The notes below the pieces were generated by a model. That model had not been told where the DNA came from, made no database searches, and saw only the letters and a program-made list of their open reading frames with translations. Position numbers and translations under genes: made by a program. DNA of 64,000 bases, taken from Siphonodentalium dalli. Its lineage: Eukaryota; Mollusca; Scaphopoda; Gadilida; Siphonodentaliidae. The stretch spans positions 251,917,582 to 251,981,581 of the forward strand of contig CP136061.1 in NCBI GenBank assembly GCA_032622095.1. The letters run 5' to 3'. Shown one piece after another: positions 8,594 through 19,549 of this stretch; position 1 is the first letter of the stretch, and every line of letters starts with the position of its first letter.

Positions 8594-9207
8594 TTTGGGT
8601 AGTACACGATCGGTGACGTAGAAAGAACTTCGGACATCAGTCTCATCGAATCTGGTGTTTGGGACGAAACATCCACCATTAAATATCCGTATGGACGAGA
8701 AATTGCATCAGCGTATGCTTCTTCTACACTTTTCATCATCCCGAGTTGGCGTCCGAGTGTACTAACTTGATCCCTGTTTCTTGGTGATTTGAACAGAATA
8801 AAATATTGAGTGTTGAGTGAAATAGTTCTGATATCCTTGAGAAACAGATTCTGTACAACGAAAATGACGCTAGTGTTCTCGTGATGAGCTCTCCGTGTGA
8901 ACCATTCCGTTATTGATTTCTAGTCACCATCCATACTGTCATCAAATATCAACAAGTTCGGTTGAGAAGTATCAAAACTGTTGTCAAATTTTTTCTGGAA
9001 CCTGACACCTTTCATTCGTGGCAGCTTTCTCGGCACATCATCGTGAGGACAAACATATACAATCTCTTTCGTTGATGGCGTGATAACATCAATTTTCCGA
9101 ATAACCAATTCTTCGATAAAAGTGGATTTTCCACTCATGGATGGTCCTCCAATTAACATGGTGAACGGATGTTTGAACGAGGGTTTAAAGTCTGTAATTT
9201 TCTCCAT
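8590..9207 (-). pseudogene. FtsK/HerA-type genome-packaging ATPase with premature TAG
   Basis: The first part has an intact Walker A (GGPSMSGKST) and Walker B (LLIFDDSMDG) about 60 residues later. Immediately after Walker B a TAG stop (8,920-8,922, codon 96) interrupts the frame. The same frame then stays open to 8,590, with a TRRAHHENTSVIFVVQN segment (sensor-like, ending in Gln/Asn) and a YFILFKSPRNRDQV block typical of the Polinton/poxvirus A32 packaging ATPases. The ATG at 9,207 is chosen because the open frame above it has only TTG. The start lies 6 nt inside the polymerase stop region. Without the stop the protein would be about 206 residues, normal for the family. Confidence 0.87.
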
Positions 9208-9212
9208 CTTTC

Positions 9213-12200
9213 TCAAAAATAATCTTGTAACTGAGAAAAGTCTAAGCCTGCAGAGGTCAGAGAAGAATATAGAACATCGAAGGTCGGCGGTTGGTCTTTT
9301 ATTGAATCCCGGTACCCGAATGGCACAGTGCTAAAATCACTGTTCACGATCCTTTTGTCCATGGTCAGTTGTAATTTTTTCTGAAACTTGCCAGAGTAGA
9401 TTTGAAAATCTCTGCTTCTCTGAAAGACCATTCCCTGGTCGACAGTTATGCTCGGAATGGATTCCCAAATCAAATCCTTTATCGAATCTATATTGATATC
9501 CTTTTGCTTCTTCAAAACGAACCCTTTCACTTTAATAACCTTTCGACCTGTTTCGTTGACCTCATAAGCATAACTTTTAGCTCCTGTGCAATAGAACCCT
9601 TTTATGGTTTTTTCCCCCTTTTTCAAATCATTACACATTTGTCCCATCATTCTTCCTGTTTTAGGATTGGTCAAACCCTCAATGTGTCTGTATATGAGAG
9701 AATCTCACTGCATGAAAAGCGAGATTTATAAAATATAAATGTCGCATAAATTTAGGACCCTAAATTTATGCATGCATTTATGCATATTAAATTCGTCTTT
9801 ATACAAAAATATAAATCTCGCATTTATATTTTTAAATCTCGCATAAATGTCGCATTATTTTCGCTCATTACTGTAACCAACAGCGGTTTTAAGTCTTGGC
9901 CCATAATTTAATTACTACCATGTGGATATGTGAGACATATCGTATAACAGAAGCTAACTGCCGATACCGATTTCTTTGTCTGCCAACACAACTTCTGCGA
10001 AGACGTGCGTGAATTAGGTGGGTACTCTTAATTATAAGGCGAGTTTATATACAAATACGTTTGTTTTCTGGTTTCGCATTTTCTGTCTAAACTAGAAGGC
10101 ATATTTGCAATGGTAGATTAACGCTGTGGACTGTAATGTAGCCATGCACACAGTAGGGACCAAGGTGGTAGGATGGGATGTTCGTGTGTGGGTGGGTGGG
10201 AGGGGTATTGGTGGTGGTATATTTGCTTGGGTTAGAACATGATCGCCACATCATTTCATTTTTAAATTCCCTTTCAATTCGCAGCGTGATCGACACATGT
10301 CAAAATTAATATTTGATTATACAGAGACGTCGGAATAAGGTTATTCTATCTCGTGAAAATGTGGTTTTGTGAGAGTGATTCCACCCTTAGCCAGATCACA
10401 AATAAAAAATGCCGTACATTACAATTCTTATTTTAGTTTTAATATGTTATCGTTTATACTTATTTCCCATGCGATCATTTAATTTTTATTCTTTATTGCA
10501 GAGACTACGAAAATTGATGACGGCAAGTGCCATGTCGAAGTAGTTCATATTATATTTGTGACTGGTATAACCAACAATAGGGCAGCATTTTGTTGGCAAA
10601 TTACTACATGCACATGGAGATACCAGAATCAGGGCGACACATGTGTATATGTATAGTTAGATATGCACATCCGTGTCGCCTTATATGCTGGTTACAAGCC
10701 AAATGTCACCATAAAGTAGATTTCACAAATATATATGGATATATATGTTCAAATCCAAATAATTTATACGGGGTATAAATGTGCATAAACTGGAGTTTAT
10801 AACCAGAATAAATGTAGCTATATGTATATTTATGCAGCTTTATTCAGTGAATAAATTTGCATTTATGCATAAACAGGTCGATAATAAATGTGCATAAACG
10901 TACGAATAAATGCCGAGTTTATTCTGTTGAATAAACGTGGGTTTATTCAGTGAATAAATTGTGTATAAATGTCGGCCTTTATTCATGAATAAATTGTGAA
11001 TAAATGTGCATAAATTTCCGGATTTATGCACATTTATTCAGTGAATAAATTTCTGATTTATCCAGATTTATGCACATTTATCCGGAATTTATGCAATGAA
11101 TAAATTCCAGTTTTCATGCAGTGTCTGTATCACAGTAAATTGCTCTGTTCTCAACACACTCCAAGAATTGTAATAGATGAAGTCTCGCCTGTGCAGTAAC
11201 AAAAGCAGCAACTATAACATTTGTTCTGTTACTAAATTGTTCGTATCCTTCTCTGTTTCTGTATGACACATACAGACAATTCTCACTATTCAGCAGAGTC
11301 ACATTTGTTATCTTGGTTTTTTTATCATGCCACAATTCATAATATTTCTCGGGTGTGGACACGATCTTCGTCTTCGTTCTATCATCGTTCTCCGAGAGTT
11401 TTCCCCATAAACTGTTAAGGCAGAGCTTTCCCAGCGTACGTAGATTAGGGTTTGGCGTCTCTAGTGCCAAAGGATCGAGTGAAAATCCCTCCGTTTCTTG
11501 AAATTCTCTCAAGAACTCCATCCGATCTTCGGAAGTTTTCACATCGTCTGGCCAACCCGATGCCTCCATCTTCGTCTTGAAAAATGTGTTCATATATTCC
11601 GCAAACAAACCCGCTTCTCCGGTCGATATGTCAAATTGCGTTGTTTCTTCATAATGCCACACCTCATAGAGGGTTAATACAGTATATCCTCTCTCGACAG
11701 CCTTCTGTAACTCGAGACTCACCCACGTTCCAATAAGTGCTCTTTCGTCATCAGAATGGTTACACGTCTGCACGTTTTTATCTTCTGCACATGTTCTGCA
11801 CAAGGTAAATATGTTCTTCCCAGCTATCCTCGAAGGCAAAATAGGCATCCAAAGGTCAGTCGGTGGTATAATTTTACAACTGATCAATCCTGTATATCTA
11901 GTAATGTCATTGTCCTCAAATTGTTTTATAACAATAGGATGCCCGACAGGGTAGAGTCCTCGTTTACATAAATTAGGATAGAGCGAATTCACATCAACTA
12001 TTCTGAGTTCTTCCCCTGTAATCGGTTCAGCAAAGTGATGGAAGCATTCTGTTCTTCCACCGTACAATCCGTCTCTAGGTTCCATTGGTTGTTTGATATC
12101 AATAGCATCAACGATAATCTTTGCAGTTATATCTTGCTGGATAAGTGTTTTGAAACTGCATTCCCATATTGATTCAACTTCAGCATACTGTGTCAAGTAC

Positions 12201-14619
12201 ATTTCCCTTTTCATCGTATCCTCATAAATTTCTTCATAACTTTTATTCTTCTGAGGATGTATAGCGGACCTCTCCGGACAACAAGATGGACAACCGTGCC
12301 ACCGCACCCATAAAATTCGTACACCTTGTTATTATGTTCATCATAACCGTCCACATCCTTCCCACCGATGTTCACTTCACGTTCCGAATTGAAGATATGG
12401 CTGATATGGATACCTCGGGATCTTTCCAGATACATTAACCACTTTCCCGCTACTATAGATTGGGGTTGTTGTAAAACCGAATTCAGTCCAATTTGTTGCT
12501 CTTTCAAGAAATTCTTTCTGAATATCCTCAAACATGTAGATGGTAGTGTATATGTGTCACTAAGTGGACACACCCCTGTTTTCTCGATAAATATTTCACT
12601 GAATTTCCCGCAACATATTCTCAGTACTTTAACATCCATTTTACAGTACTTGATCATCTCATGGCGCAAGTTGAACTTTTCAGCATAGTTCAACGTATAC
12701 CATGACAGGAATACCTTTCTGTCATCTTCCTCCATTTTCTGGTATTCGTAATAGTCAGGGTTTGGATATTGACCGTCATAAGAAAATCTTTCTTCTGTCA
12801 CGAAAGAGTGGGGAAAAAAGCCTTTTGCAATACCGTCCACACCGAAAGTTTTAGGCATCTTTGAAAGCGACATTCCTATAAAGTTTAACGAGTCAACGAA
12901 CCTCAGTTTGGACTGTCTCATCAAAATTATTCTAGTACCTCGCTGAACAATGTCCGGAGCACAGAATTTTCCTCCCAATCTCACTAGATATTCCACGAGA
13001 AACTGAAAGTCGAATCCACCGCCATTGTGAGCGATAACTGTAATTGTTCTCTTGTTCTTGAATTTATCGAGTTTGGTCTTCAACCAGGCCACGAATTTAC
13101 GAACACAGTCTATAATCTGGAAACATGTAAACTCATCACTACCGCATGATTCACATTTTTCAACAGCACAAATCTCACATTTCTGAGTATCATAGCATTC
13201 GTAACACGGTTCACTATCTACAGTTATACATTTTTCACAACATAAACTGGCGCAGACTAACACTGGTATATGCATACCTTCTTTCAGGACAGTCTCAATA
13301 TCGAAAAATATGAAGAGACGCGCTGTTTCCAGCGTTGTATCATCATCGGTTATTGTTTTTATATAACAACAATGTTCATCATCATCATCAGGTGTTTTCT
13401 TGTATCGGGTCTTACATTTGGAACAATAACGAATATTACACTCGTGTTTACACATCTTCTTGAAGTATGGCATTTCACAGTCTTGACAAACCTCGAATTC
13501 TTTACAATGTCCATTCGAGATATGATTTTTGTAACATATCTCGTTCATATACATCCTCTGACATCTCGAACATCGCCAACTGCTGGTGTAGTCCCTCTCA
13601 CATTTTCCTGCAGAATTGCATATTCGAAATTTAGATGGACATCTATGGGAATATGGTGAGTAGTCTTTATTGCATTGATAACAGTGTTTTCTCTTGTCAG
13701 AAAGAGCAGCCACATTTTTCACAAAGTCATAGTGTTTGTCATTATAGGAGAGTGCTACATCCGGAGTGTTTTCTGCAGCACCTTTCAATCGACCGTTGAA
13801 TATCAATTCCTTATTATCTTGGAAGACGGAAATACGAACTCTATCCTTCAAATATGTCTGGAATCGTTCCACGTCGCTCAAGTCCATAGGACGGTTCGCA
13901 TCGATACCAGTGTGTAAACACAACTTATAAGCTTCAACGCTTCTATCTGGAAGTGTTTTTTTATCACACAGTTTTTTCCAATCCTTGTTCCAGCTTACCA
14001 ATTCGTCTTTATTGACAGGTTTTGTTGTAGAGTAGAATTCGCCCAACAAAATCGCCAATGGTAGACATAAGTGATGACCCGCATCCTTTTCATGTACATG
14101 GATAACTGCTTTAGATTTGATGTTGTATTCGTTAGGTCCGATGATCTTCCCAGAACCTGATGGTATCTCAGATACAATTACATCGAGAATCATATTTCTA
14201 TCCAATACAAAATCTCGTCTGCTTTGTTGAATTTTCTCTGCTTCTCTCACGATATCACCACCCGTGATTGTGTCCTTGAACTCGAGGTACAACTCATGAT
14301 CTAAGGCCGGATGCTGAATTGCAACTCGCATTTGTGATCGACCCCATCTGGTATCCATTTCTGACCTAACTTCAGCCAGAATATTATCGAATAACTCCTC
14401 AGCAACATTTCCGAATACAACGTCTTGACCAATGTCGTTGTATTCAACTGTAAAAACAGCATTCTGTGTTTTGAATTTCTTCGACTTTATATGTTTCAGT
14501 TTCTTAACAGTGTACCGCTTCTGTGGAGAAGAGGGTATATAAGAAGACGGACAAGCCTCAGCATCATCGTCATCATCAGAAATATCTTCATATCGACTGA
14601 AATAGATAAAGAAGGACAT
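9213..14619 (-). pseudogene. Protein-primed family B DNA polymerase, interrupted by insertion and a frameshift
   Basis: Three pieces in order. Piece 1 (14,619 to about 12,296) has an acidic N-terminus, a Cys-rich zinc-binding region (about 13,390-13,690), and exonuclease motifs FFDIETV, AHNGGGFDFQFL and YCKMDVK. Piece 2 (about 12,307-11,127) has a WHGCPSC segment, polymerase motif A (DVNSLYP), motif B (NSLWGK) and the beginning of motif C (YCDTD). Piece 3 (9,705-9,213) is the C-terminal part. Pieces 1 and 2 differ by a one-base frame change near 12,296-12,307. Pieces 2 and 3 are separated by the CACTA-like insert at 9,706-11,123. Spacing between motifs A and B fits the TPR-containing protein-primed class. 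The start codon lies 1 nt from a divergent ATG, so the true N-terminus is uncertain. Confidence 0.92.
9706..11123. mobile_element. Non-autonomous CACTA (EnSpm)-like transposon inside the polymerase gene
   Basis: A 1,418-bp insert with perfect 13-bp inverted termini CACTGCATGAAAA / TTTTCATGCAGTG flanked by a direct TCT on both sides (9,703-9,705 and 11,124-11,126). CACTG termini and a 3-bp duplication fit the EnSpm/CACTA superfamily. Both subterminal zones (about 9,720-9,860 and 10,770-11,110) are packed with TTTATGCA / TGCATAAA-type repeats in both orientations, the expected subterminal binding-site arrays. No transposase-like frame is visible, so it is non-autonomous. The polymerase coding sense resumes in register on the far side when one TCT copy is discounted. 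Confidence 0.85.
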
Positions 14620-14620
14620 T

Positions 14621-16153
14621 ATGGATCACGCATTATGGACATACCGTTACATTATAGTGAAAGAAAACAAGCTGGTGACCCCCGACACTGTTCGAAAGAT
14701 AGATGAATCAGATTTCTACGCAGAATATTTGGATTTCTTCAACAAGAAACCTAAAGGTTCTTTCAAGGCCATTAGAGATGACTCTGTGAGACGAATTACA
14801 GATTTTTATGAGAATATATTTATACAACAGACGACAGCGAAATTTATCGACGATAATATATTGGGAGATGAATGCAAAAACTGGTATGAGATCATATTTG
14901 CCATACACGGAGCATTCTACATGAAGCATCATATTGGACAGACACATGTATGGTTATACGTTAACCATAATGATAGACAAGATTACAAACCATTGTACAG
15001 CGATGCGTTCGAAAAATTAACGGGCATAAGGCTACAAAATCCTGCAATTCTAGAATGTTTCGCGACTTTGGATTATCATTATTCACGGAAGAATCTTGCT
15101 ACTATTCTACGCTGCACTAACGAAATTGAATTCGACTATCAACTAGAACCGGAATTGAGGTCTTGTTTTTGCAAAAGACCCTATACTGCTACTGGTGAAC
15201 AGGTAAATCTGGAACATTATACGGGGACAACATCTGTTGAAAATGGCTTGGAAATAGCCCGGGATTCAACTGCTTCATTGATAAAACTACAGAATTTGTA
15301 TTCAGAGATTCCATCAGCGTACCGAAAGAAAGGAATGATCGATATTGTCGTCATCAAGAAACATTTCTATTGGTCACCCACGGAGCGTGAATTATAAGTG
15401 TTTACCCACATTGCGAAAGAATTCTGGATCAAGGTTCTTCAGGATAGATGTGAAGGGTGCAGGGAAAATTCCGGTGGACAATTATCTCATTCCTGCTTAT
15501 TTGATGATGACATCGATGCCACATTTATTGAGGAAGTACTTTCCAGATTTGAAAAGAAAGGCCAGACATCATATGGTGCAACTTTCAAACAACTGTTCGG
15601 TTACTGCGATCCAAATTCGCATGATATCGAATCAGAATGGGTTAACTTACCATGGGATCTACTCAAGAAAGAACTACGTGTTCGTCTCGATGATGAATAC
15701 CAGAAGCTACACAATGTAAACAATAGATTGTGCGAGATTATACAAAAAAGAATCCATGGTGTTTACAATGTTTTATTTACATCGCACAAGGATCTGACAT
15801 ATATTGAACTGTGTAACACGCAACAAGAACGAAGATGGAAATGGATTTCTGACTCGGAGATATCTCTCAATGATATTGTTTTGAACTGGAAAGATCTCCA
15901 GAAACTATTCATCGTGTTTGACAAACGCCACAAGTTTGATCAATTTGGAGATTTCAAAGGCGTGAATAAAAATAGTGAATGGAATGGTGTGGTACGTCAG
16001 AAAATACACGGGACAGACTTTTTCTCAACTGACGATTTGAAAAGTTTGATTCTACCACCCCTTCTAATTGAACAAGCTACAATACAGTTTCTTGAACTTT
16101 CCACCATTTTCACGCACGATAAATGTGTAAGACTACAAGAGTGTTTGCATTGA
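14621..16153 (+). pseudogene. Maverick protein of unknown function (about 510 codons) with in-frame TAA
   Basis: A frame from the ATG at 14,621 is stopped by one TAA at 15,395-15,397 and continues in the same frame to 16,153. The N-terminal half has an FAIHGAFYMKHH segment, a CFATLDYHYS segment and a short Cys pair (SCFCKRPYTATG). The C-terminal half opens with a CEGCREN...LSHSCLFDDD Cys/His cluster that could bind metal. I do not recognise the family. It lies head-to-head with the polymerase gene, with 1 nt between the two ATGs. The single stop looks like a lesion, because composition and hydrophobic pattern do not change across it. Confidence 0.6.
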
Positions 16154-16235
16154 ACTAGTGATACCAACCGTGTCTATAAATAAAGCGATGACCGGTTGTA
16201 TACATCATTCTGATACTATCCTACAATCAGTGAAC

Positions 16236-16625
16236 ATGTCTCCAAAGAAAGTTGCCAAGGTCCAGGCGGTCAAGGAAGAAGTGAAGGAAGGGGTTAAAGA
16301 GCTCGAAGAATACAGAAACAAGTTACAAATTCTATTGAACGAAATACAAGGGCTTGCTAGGGCCTCGGCGAGCGCGATGTATCGTCTCGCTAGTCAGGCT
16401 AAGGAACAGAGTGAAGACCCATTCAACACACCTTTACCGGTAAGAACATCGTACAAGAATTTCCATGGTAACAGTATCCATGGATCTTCCTACGGAAATA
16501 TTCAGTGCTGGACGTGTCAAAAGTACGGACATTTTTCAACCCACTGCCCTTCTCGTTTACTAAAAAGAAAGGCCGAAGATAATGGAGAAGACGAATCGGA
16601 TGCAGTTACATCAGTTACAATTTAA
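16236..16625 (+). CDS. CCHC zinc-knuckle protein carried by the Maverick
   Basis: From the ATG at 16,236 the frame encodes about 129 residues: a Lys/Glu-rich N-terminus (KKVAKVQAVKEEVKE), a helical stretch probably forming a coiled coil, then one CCHC zinc knuckle (CWTCQKYGHFSTHC) and a Lys/acidic tail ending in VTI. An upstream ATG at 16,188 in the same frame is a possible alternative start. The knuckle suggests single-stranded nucleic-acid binding, like retroviral nucleocapsid. It follows the 510-codon gene by about 80 nt. The origin could be a retroelement gag or an unrelated knuckle protein. Confidence 0.7.
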   Translation: MSPKKVAKVQAVKEEVKEGVKELEEYRNKLQILLNEIQGLARASASAMYRLASQAKEQSEDPFNTPLPVRTSYKNFHGNSIHGSSYGNIQCWTCQKYGHFSTHCPSRLLKRKAEDNGEDESDAVTSVTI

Positions 16626-16999
16626 TTATATGGACTGATGTTGGACATTATAAAGGACATTATAACCCTCGTTTCACATATTGGACAATTATAACGGACC
16701 TGCTGTATATTCGCATTTGTTTCGGTGAACGATTCAAAAACTGTACATACACCATATATGGAACCACGTGATGAACACTCGGAAGACTCAAACTTTATAA
16801 AGGATTAATAACCAGTGACAATTGTGAGAGACCCGTGTGGGTGATTGTAACATAGATAAAAATAAATATATTACTTAAACAATTTGTTATTATATTGTCA
16901 TCCAAGAAAAAATGGTAAACTTACCGTTTAGTTCCGTGTAAATCCACCTGTTTAGCAGCCATAATCGTGTACAAATTATTTCCAGTCTTTGTTTGTGGG
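16626..16999 (+). promoter_or_regulatory. 3' region with AATAAA polyadenylation signal
   Basis: A canonical AATAAA lies at 16,861-16,866, about 236 nt after the zinc-knuckle stop, preceded by short repeats of a GGACATTATA-like unit. It is plausible as the poly(A) signal of the plus-strand transcript. No other gene is seen in the interval. Confidence 0.45.
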
Positions 17000-17089
17000 T
17001 ACAAATATGTCAGTTGAGACCGGTATTTATACCCCCTATAACTGCCAAATTTGCAGAAAATATATGGTCGCGACCTAATTATTATTATT

Positions 17090-17700
17090 TCTGCTAAATG
17101 TGCTTACTACAGTGACAGTCAGCATTTTTACCAGACATGATTTTCTGATTCTAACGACCCAATTGATCAGGGTAAACATATCTGTTGGTAAATGTGCTTA
17201 CTACAGTGACTGTCAGCATTTTGTTTTTCCAGTATTACATAGGTAACCTAGTTCCCGCCACTAACAGTAATGCATACCATCTGGCACTGTTACCGTCACT
17301 GCATAGTCTGCAGTCTGCTAACCTAGTTCCCACCATTGTCCCCTAACCATTTGACATTGAAATTTTGTTACCGTCACTGCATAGTCTGCAGTCTGCTAAC
17401 CTAGTTCCCAACCATTATCCCCTAACCACTTGACATGGAAAAGTTACCGTCATAGTCTGTAGTCTGCTAACCTAGTTGCCCCCATTGTCTGCTTGGTGTA
17501 ACGAGAACCATATGCCCTTTGAATGTGACTACGTATGCTGCATAACTATACCTGACCTAGTTCCCACCATCGCATGTAATGCATACCATATGACGATTGA
17601 ATGTCACGGTGACTATACGATTGCTGCATAACTATACCTAACCTAGTTCCCACCATGGGCTGCTTTGTACATCCCTTGTCTAGACTTTTTTGTCTAGACA
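17090..17700 (+). repeat. Degenerate repeat field of TAACCTAGTTCCCACCAT units
   Basis: At least six degenerate copies of a TAACCTAGTTCCCACCAT-like block recur, together with repeated TTACCGTCACTGCATAGTCTGC, GTAATGCATACCATATGAC and TGTGCTTACTACAGTGAC blocks. It is non-coding and lies upstream of the promoter of the spliced gene. It may be an upstream regulatory or replication-related region (inference). Confidence 0.6.
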
Positions 17701-17896
17701 GTGACCACATCCCCTGACTTGCAATATGCAGATCATATGTGTCCTAGATAAGGATACAGTGACCACATGTGTTGATCAATTGCCCCAGAAAATAATTGCA
17801 AACCTTTACCATTTTTGCACTGTCCTATATATTCGAAAATTGTGGTGACTGTCAGAAAATTTTCTGTCTACTAAGACCACGTCAACAGATTTTTCC

Positions 17897-17936
17897 TCTA
17901 TAAAATATCTCGAGGTAGGTACCCAAAACTTCATTC
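17897..17936 (+). promoter_or_regulatory. Core promoter: TATA box plus TCATTC initiator
   Basis: CTCTATAAAATA at 17,897-17,908 is followed about 30 bp later by a TCATTC initiator-like block at about 17,931-17,936, and an ATG at 17,974. Spacing is right for a RNA polymerase II TATA/Inr promoter with a 5' leader of about 40 nt. Confidence 0.65.
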
Positions 17937-18052
17937 AGCTTCGTTCACTAAACTGATCAGTAACTCTCTCACGATGTTCAGACAAATGGAAATTTTCAAG
18001 GAGATACAGAAACTCAGCCGGGAATCTAGGACCCACATGGCGAAAGCAGAAG

Positions 18053-18584
18053 GTAAGCTAATTTCGTTATTATATTCGACAAACTCTTATAATTCATATA
18101 TAACTACACTATAACAGAGTTCTCTCTCTCTCTCTCTCTCTCTAATAATTCAAGTTTCGTGTCGAAACCACACTAAGTTATACAATGTACTTCTCGAATT
18201 ATTCAATAACACACCATTATCTGCAATACCTTACAACGCTCAGTGGACAAGCACTAAAATGATATAACGCCAGTTCTCGCAGGTAATTAGATTTCTTCAC
18301 ACAATTTTCTCTATAGTGCATGTCCTCAGTTCACAGCCAACACGAACGATACAGCTGTATACCATATCGCGGCTCTGTAGCGATAATACTCGCTGCCTAT
18401 AATTTAACATGTGATCGTGTTTGTGTGTGCGTCTTATTGCTATACCGACAAAATTTTGTATTTCTAATCATATGACAATATTATAATTGTTTAATCGCAC
18501 ACACACATCGAGGTATTAGCATTGTACAGTTTATGATACATGCGAACCACAGTACCAATAGAATTCATTTCTTCTATTTCACAG
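18053..18584 (+). other. Intron of the acidic gene
   Basis: GTAAGC donor, TTCTATTTCACAG acceptor with a pyrimidine tract, phase 1 junction that keeps the reading frame. It contains a (CT)n microsatellite near 18,121-18,143. Confidence 0.65.
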
Positions 18585-18975
18585 AACCTTCACCATTAGC
18601 AAGGGAGTTGTGCTATGAGTTCGACCAAGATCTACAGATATACCAACAATCGGGCGGCAGTAAACAAGAACTGCTAAATAAAATCAATTCGGCAGTCTAT
18701 TTCTTAGAATATTACGAACGTGATTTTTCGAGAGCAACATAAAACTCTACAATACGTTGAGAAGCCTCCATCTCACAAATGTTCAACGAATGAAAAAAGA
18801 CTTGAAAAGGTTGGGGAATCCTAAAGTCCGAACACTTCAACAGAAACTTTCATACATTCAAGGAACAGCTGAAGTGTTTGGATGCGCACAAGGCTTAGAG
18901 TGTTTACGGGCGAGTTACCGTGTGGAACACGAGAACAATAAAGGAATTCAGTTCGATACAATCAACTTAATCGAT

Positions 18976-18983
18976 GATGGTGG

Positions 18984-19023
<40 letters not shown>
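18976..19023 (+). repeat. GAT trinucleotide run encoding polyaspartate
   Basis: About 15 consecutive GAT units inside the acidic gene, giving a polyaspartate run directly after the INLIDDG segment. Confidence 0.9.
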
Positions 19024-19549
19024 ACCACGGAATATGATCGATGGGTAGGGATAGACCCTGCCCGTAATTCCGAATATTACGATTCGGACAAGGAGAACAT
19101 TCCGGAAGAGGAAATACGACCAGTCTTACGATCAACAGAGAAAGTGAAATATACATCAGCAGAAGACTGGGAATTGGAATGCAAAAAGAACAAGTGAGAT
19201 AACCTAGAACAACCGTTGAACGAAGACGATCATGAAGATAGCCAAGAAATGTTAAACGAACAATCTTCTGTTAAACAGGACTTAAAACCGTTCTATGATG
19301 ACGAAGTTTGTATACAAGATGAACTTGCGTGGGGAGAAGATGACATTGCATACGTTAAAGAGGTTATAATCATATCCGATGATGAGGACTAACTTTGTTG
19401 TGTTTGTGTTTTCCTATAATATTGGACTATATATATATATATAAATATTTTCTATATCATGTAAGTAAACATCTTATACATCCCCATTTTTATCCCCATT
19501 TTTTTTTTTAAAAGAGGAGGGGGCCCGCCGCCCGCCCGCCCGGGGAGAT

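Larger units (their letters stand above)
17974..19392 (+). pseudogene. Two-exon acidic protein with SUMO-interaction-like motifs, broken
   Basis: Exon 1 is 17,974-18,052 and ends at a GTAAGC donor. Exon 2 starts after CACAG at 18,585, giving a 532-bp intron that contains a (CT)n run. The exon-2 frame ends early at a TAA near 18,741, but the next frame continues without a break through LRSLHLTN, INLIDDG and a run of Asp codons. A TGA at 19,195-19,197 then stops it, although the same frame remains open to 19,392 and ends VIIISDDED. INLIDD and VIIISDDED both fit the hydrophobic-core plus acidic form of SUMO-interaction motifs. The family is not recognised. An early regulatory or host-interaction role is inference. 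Confidence 0.6.
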
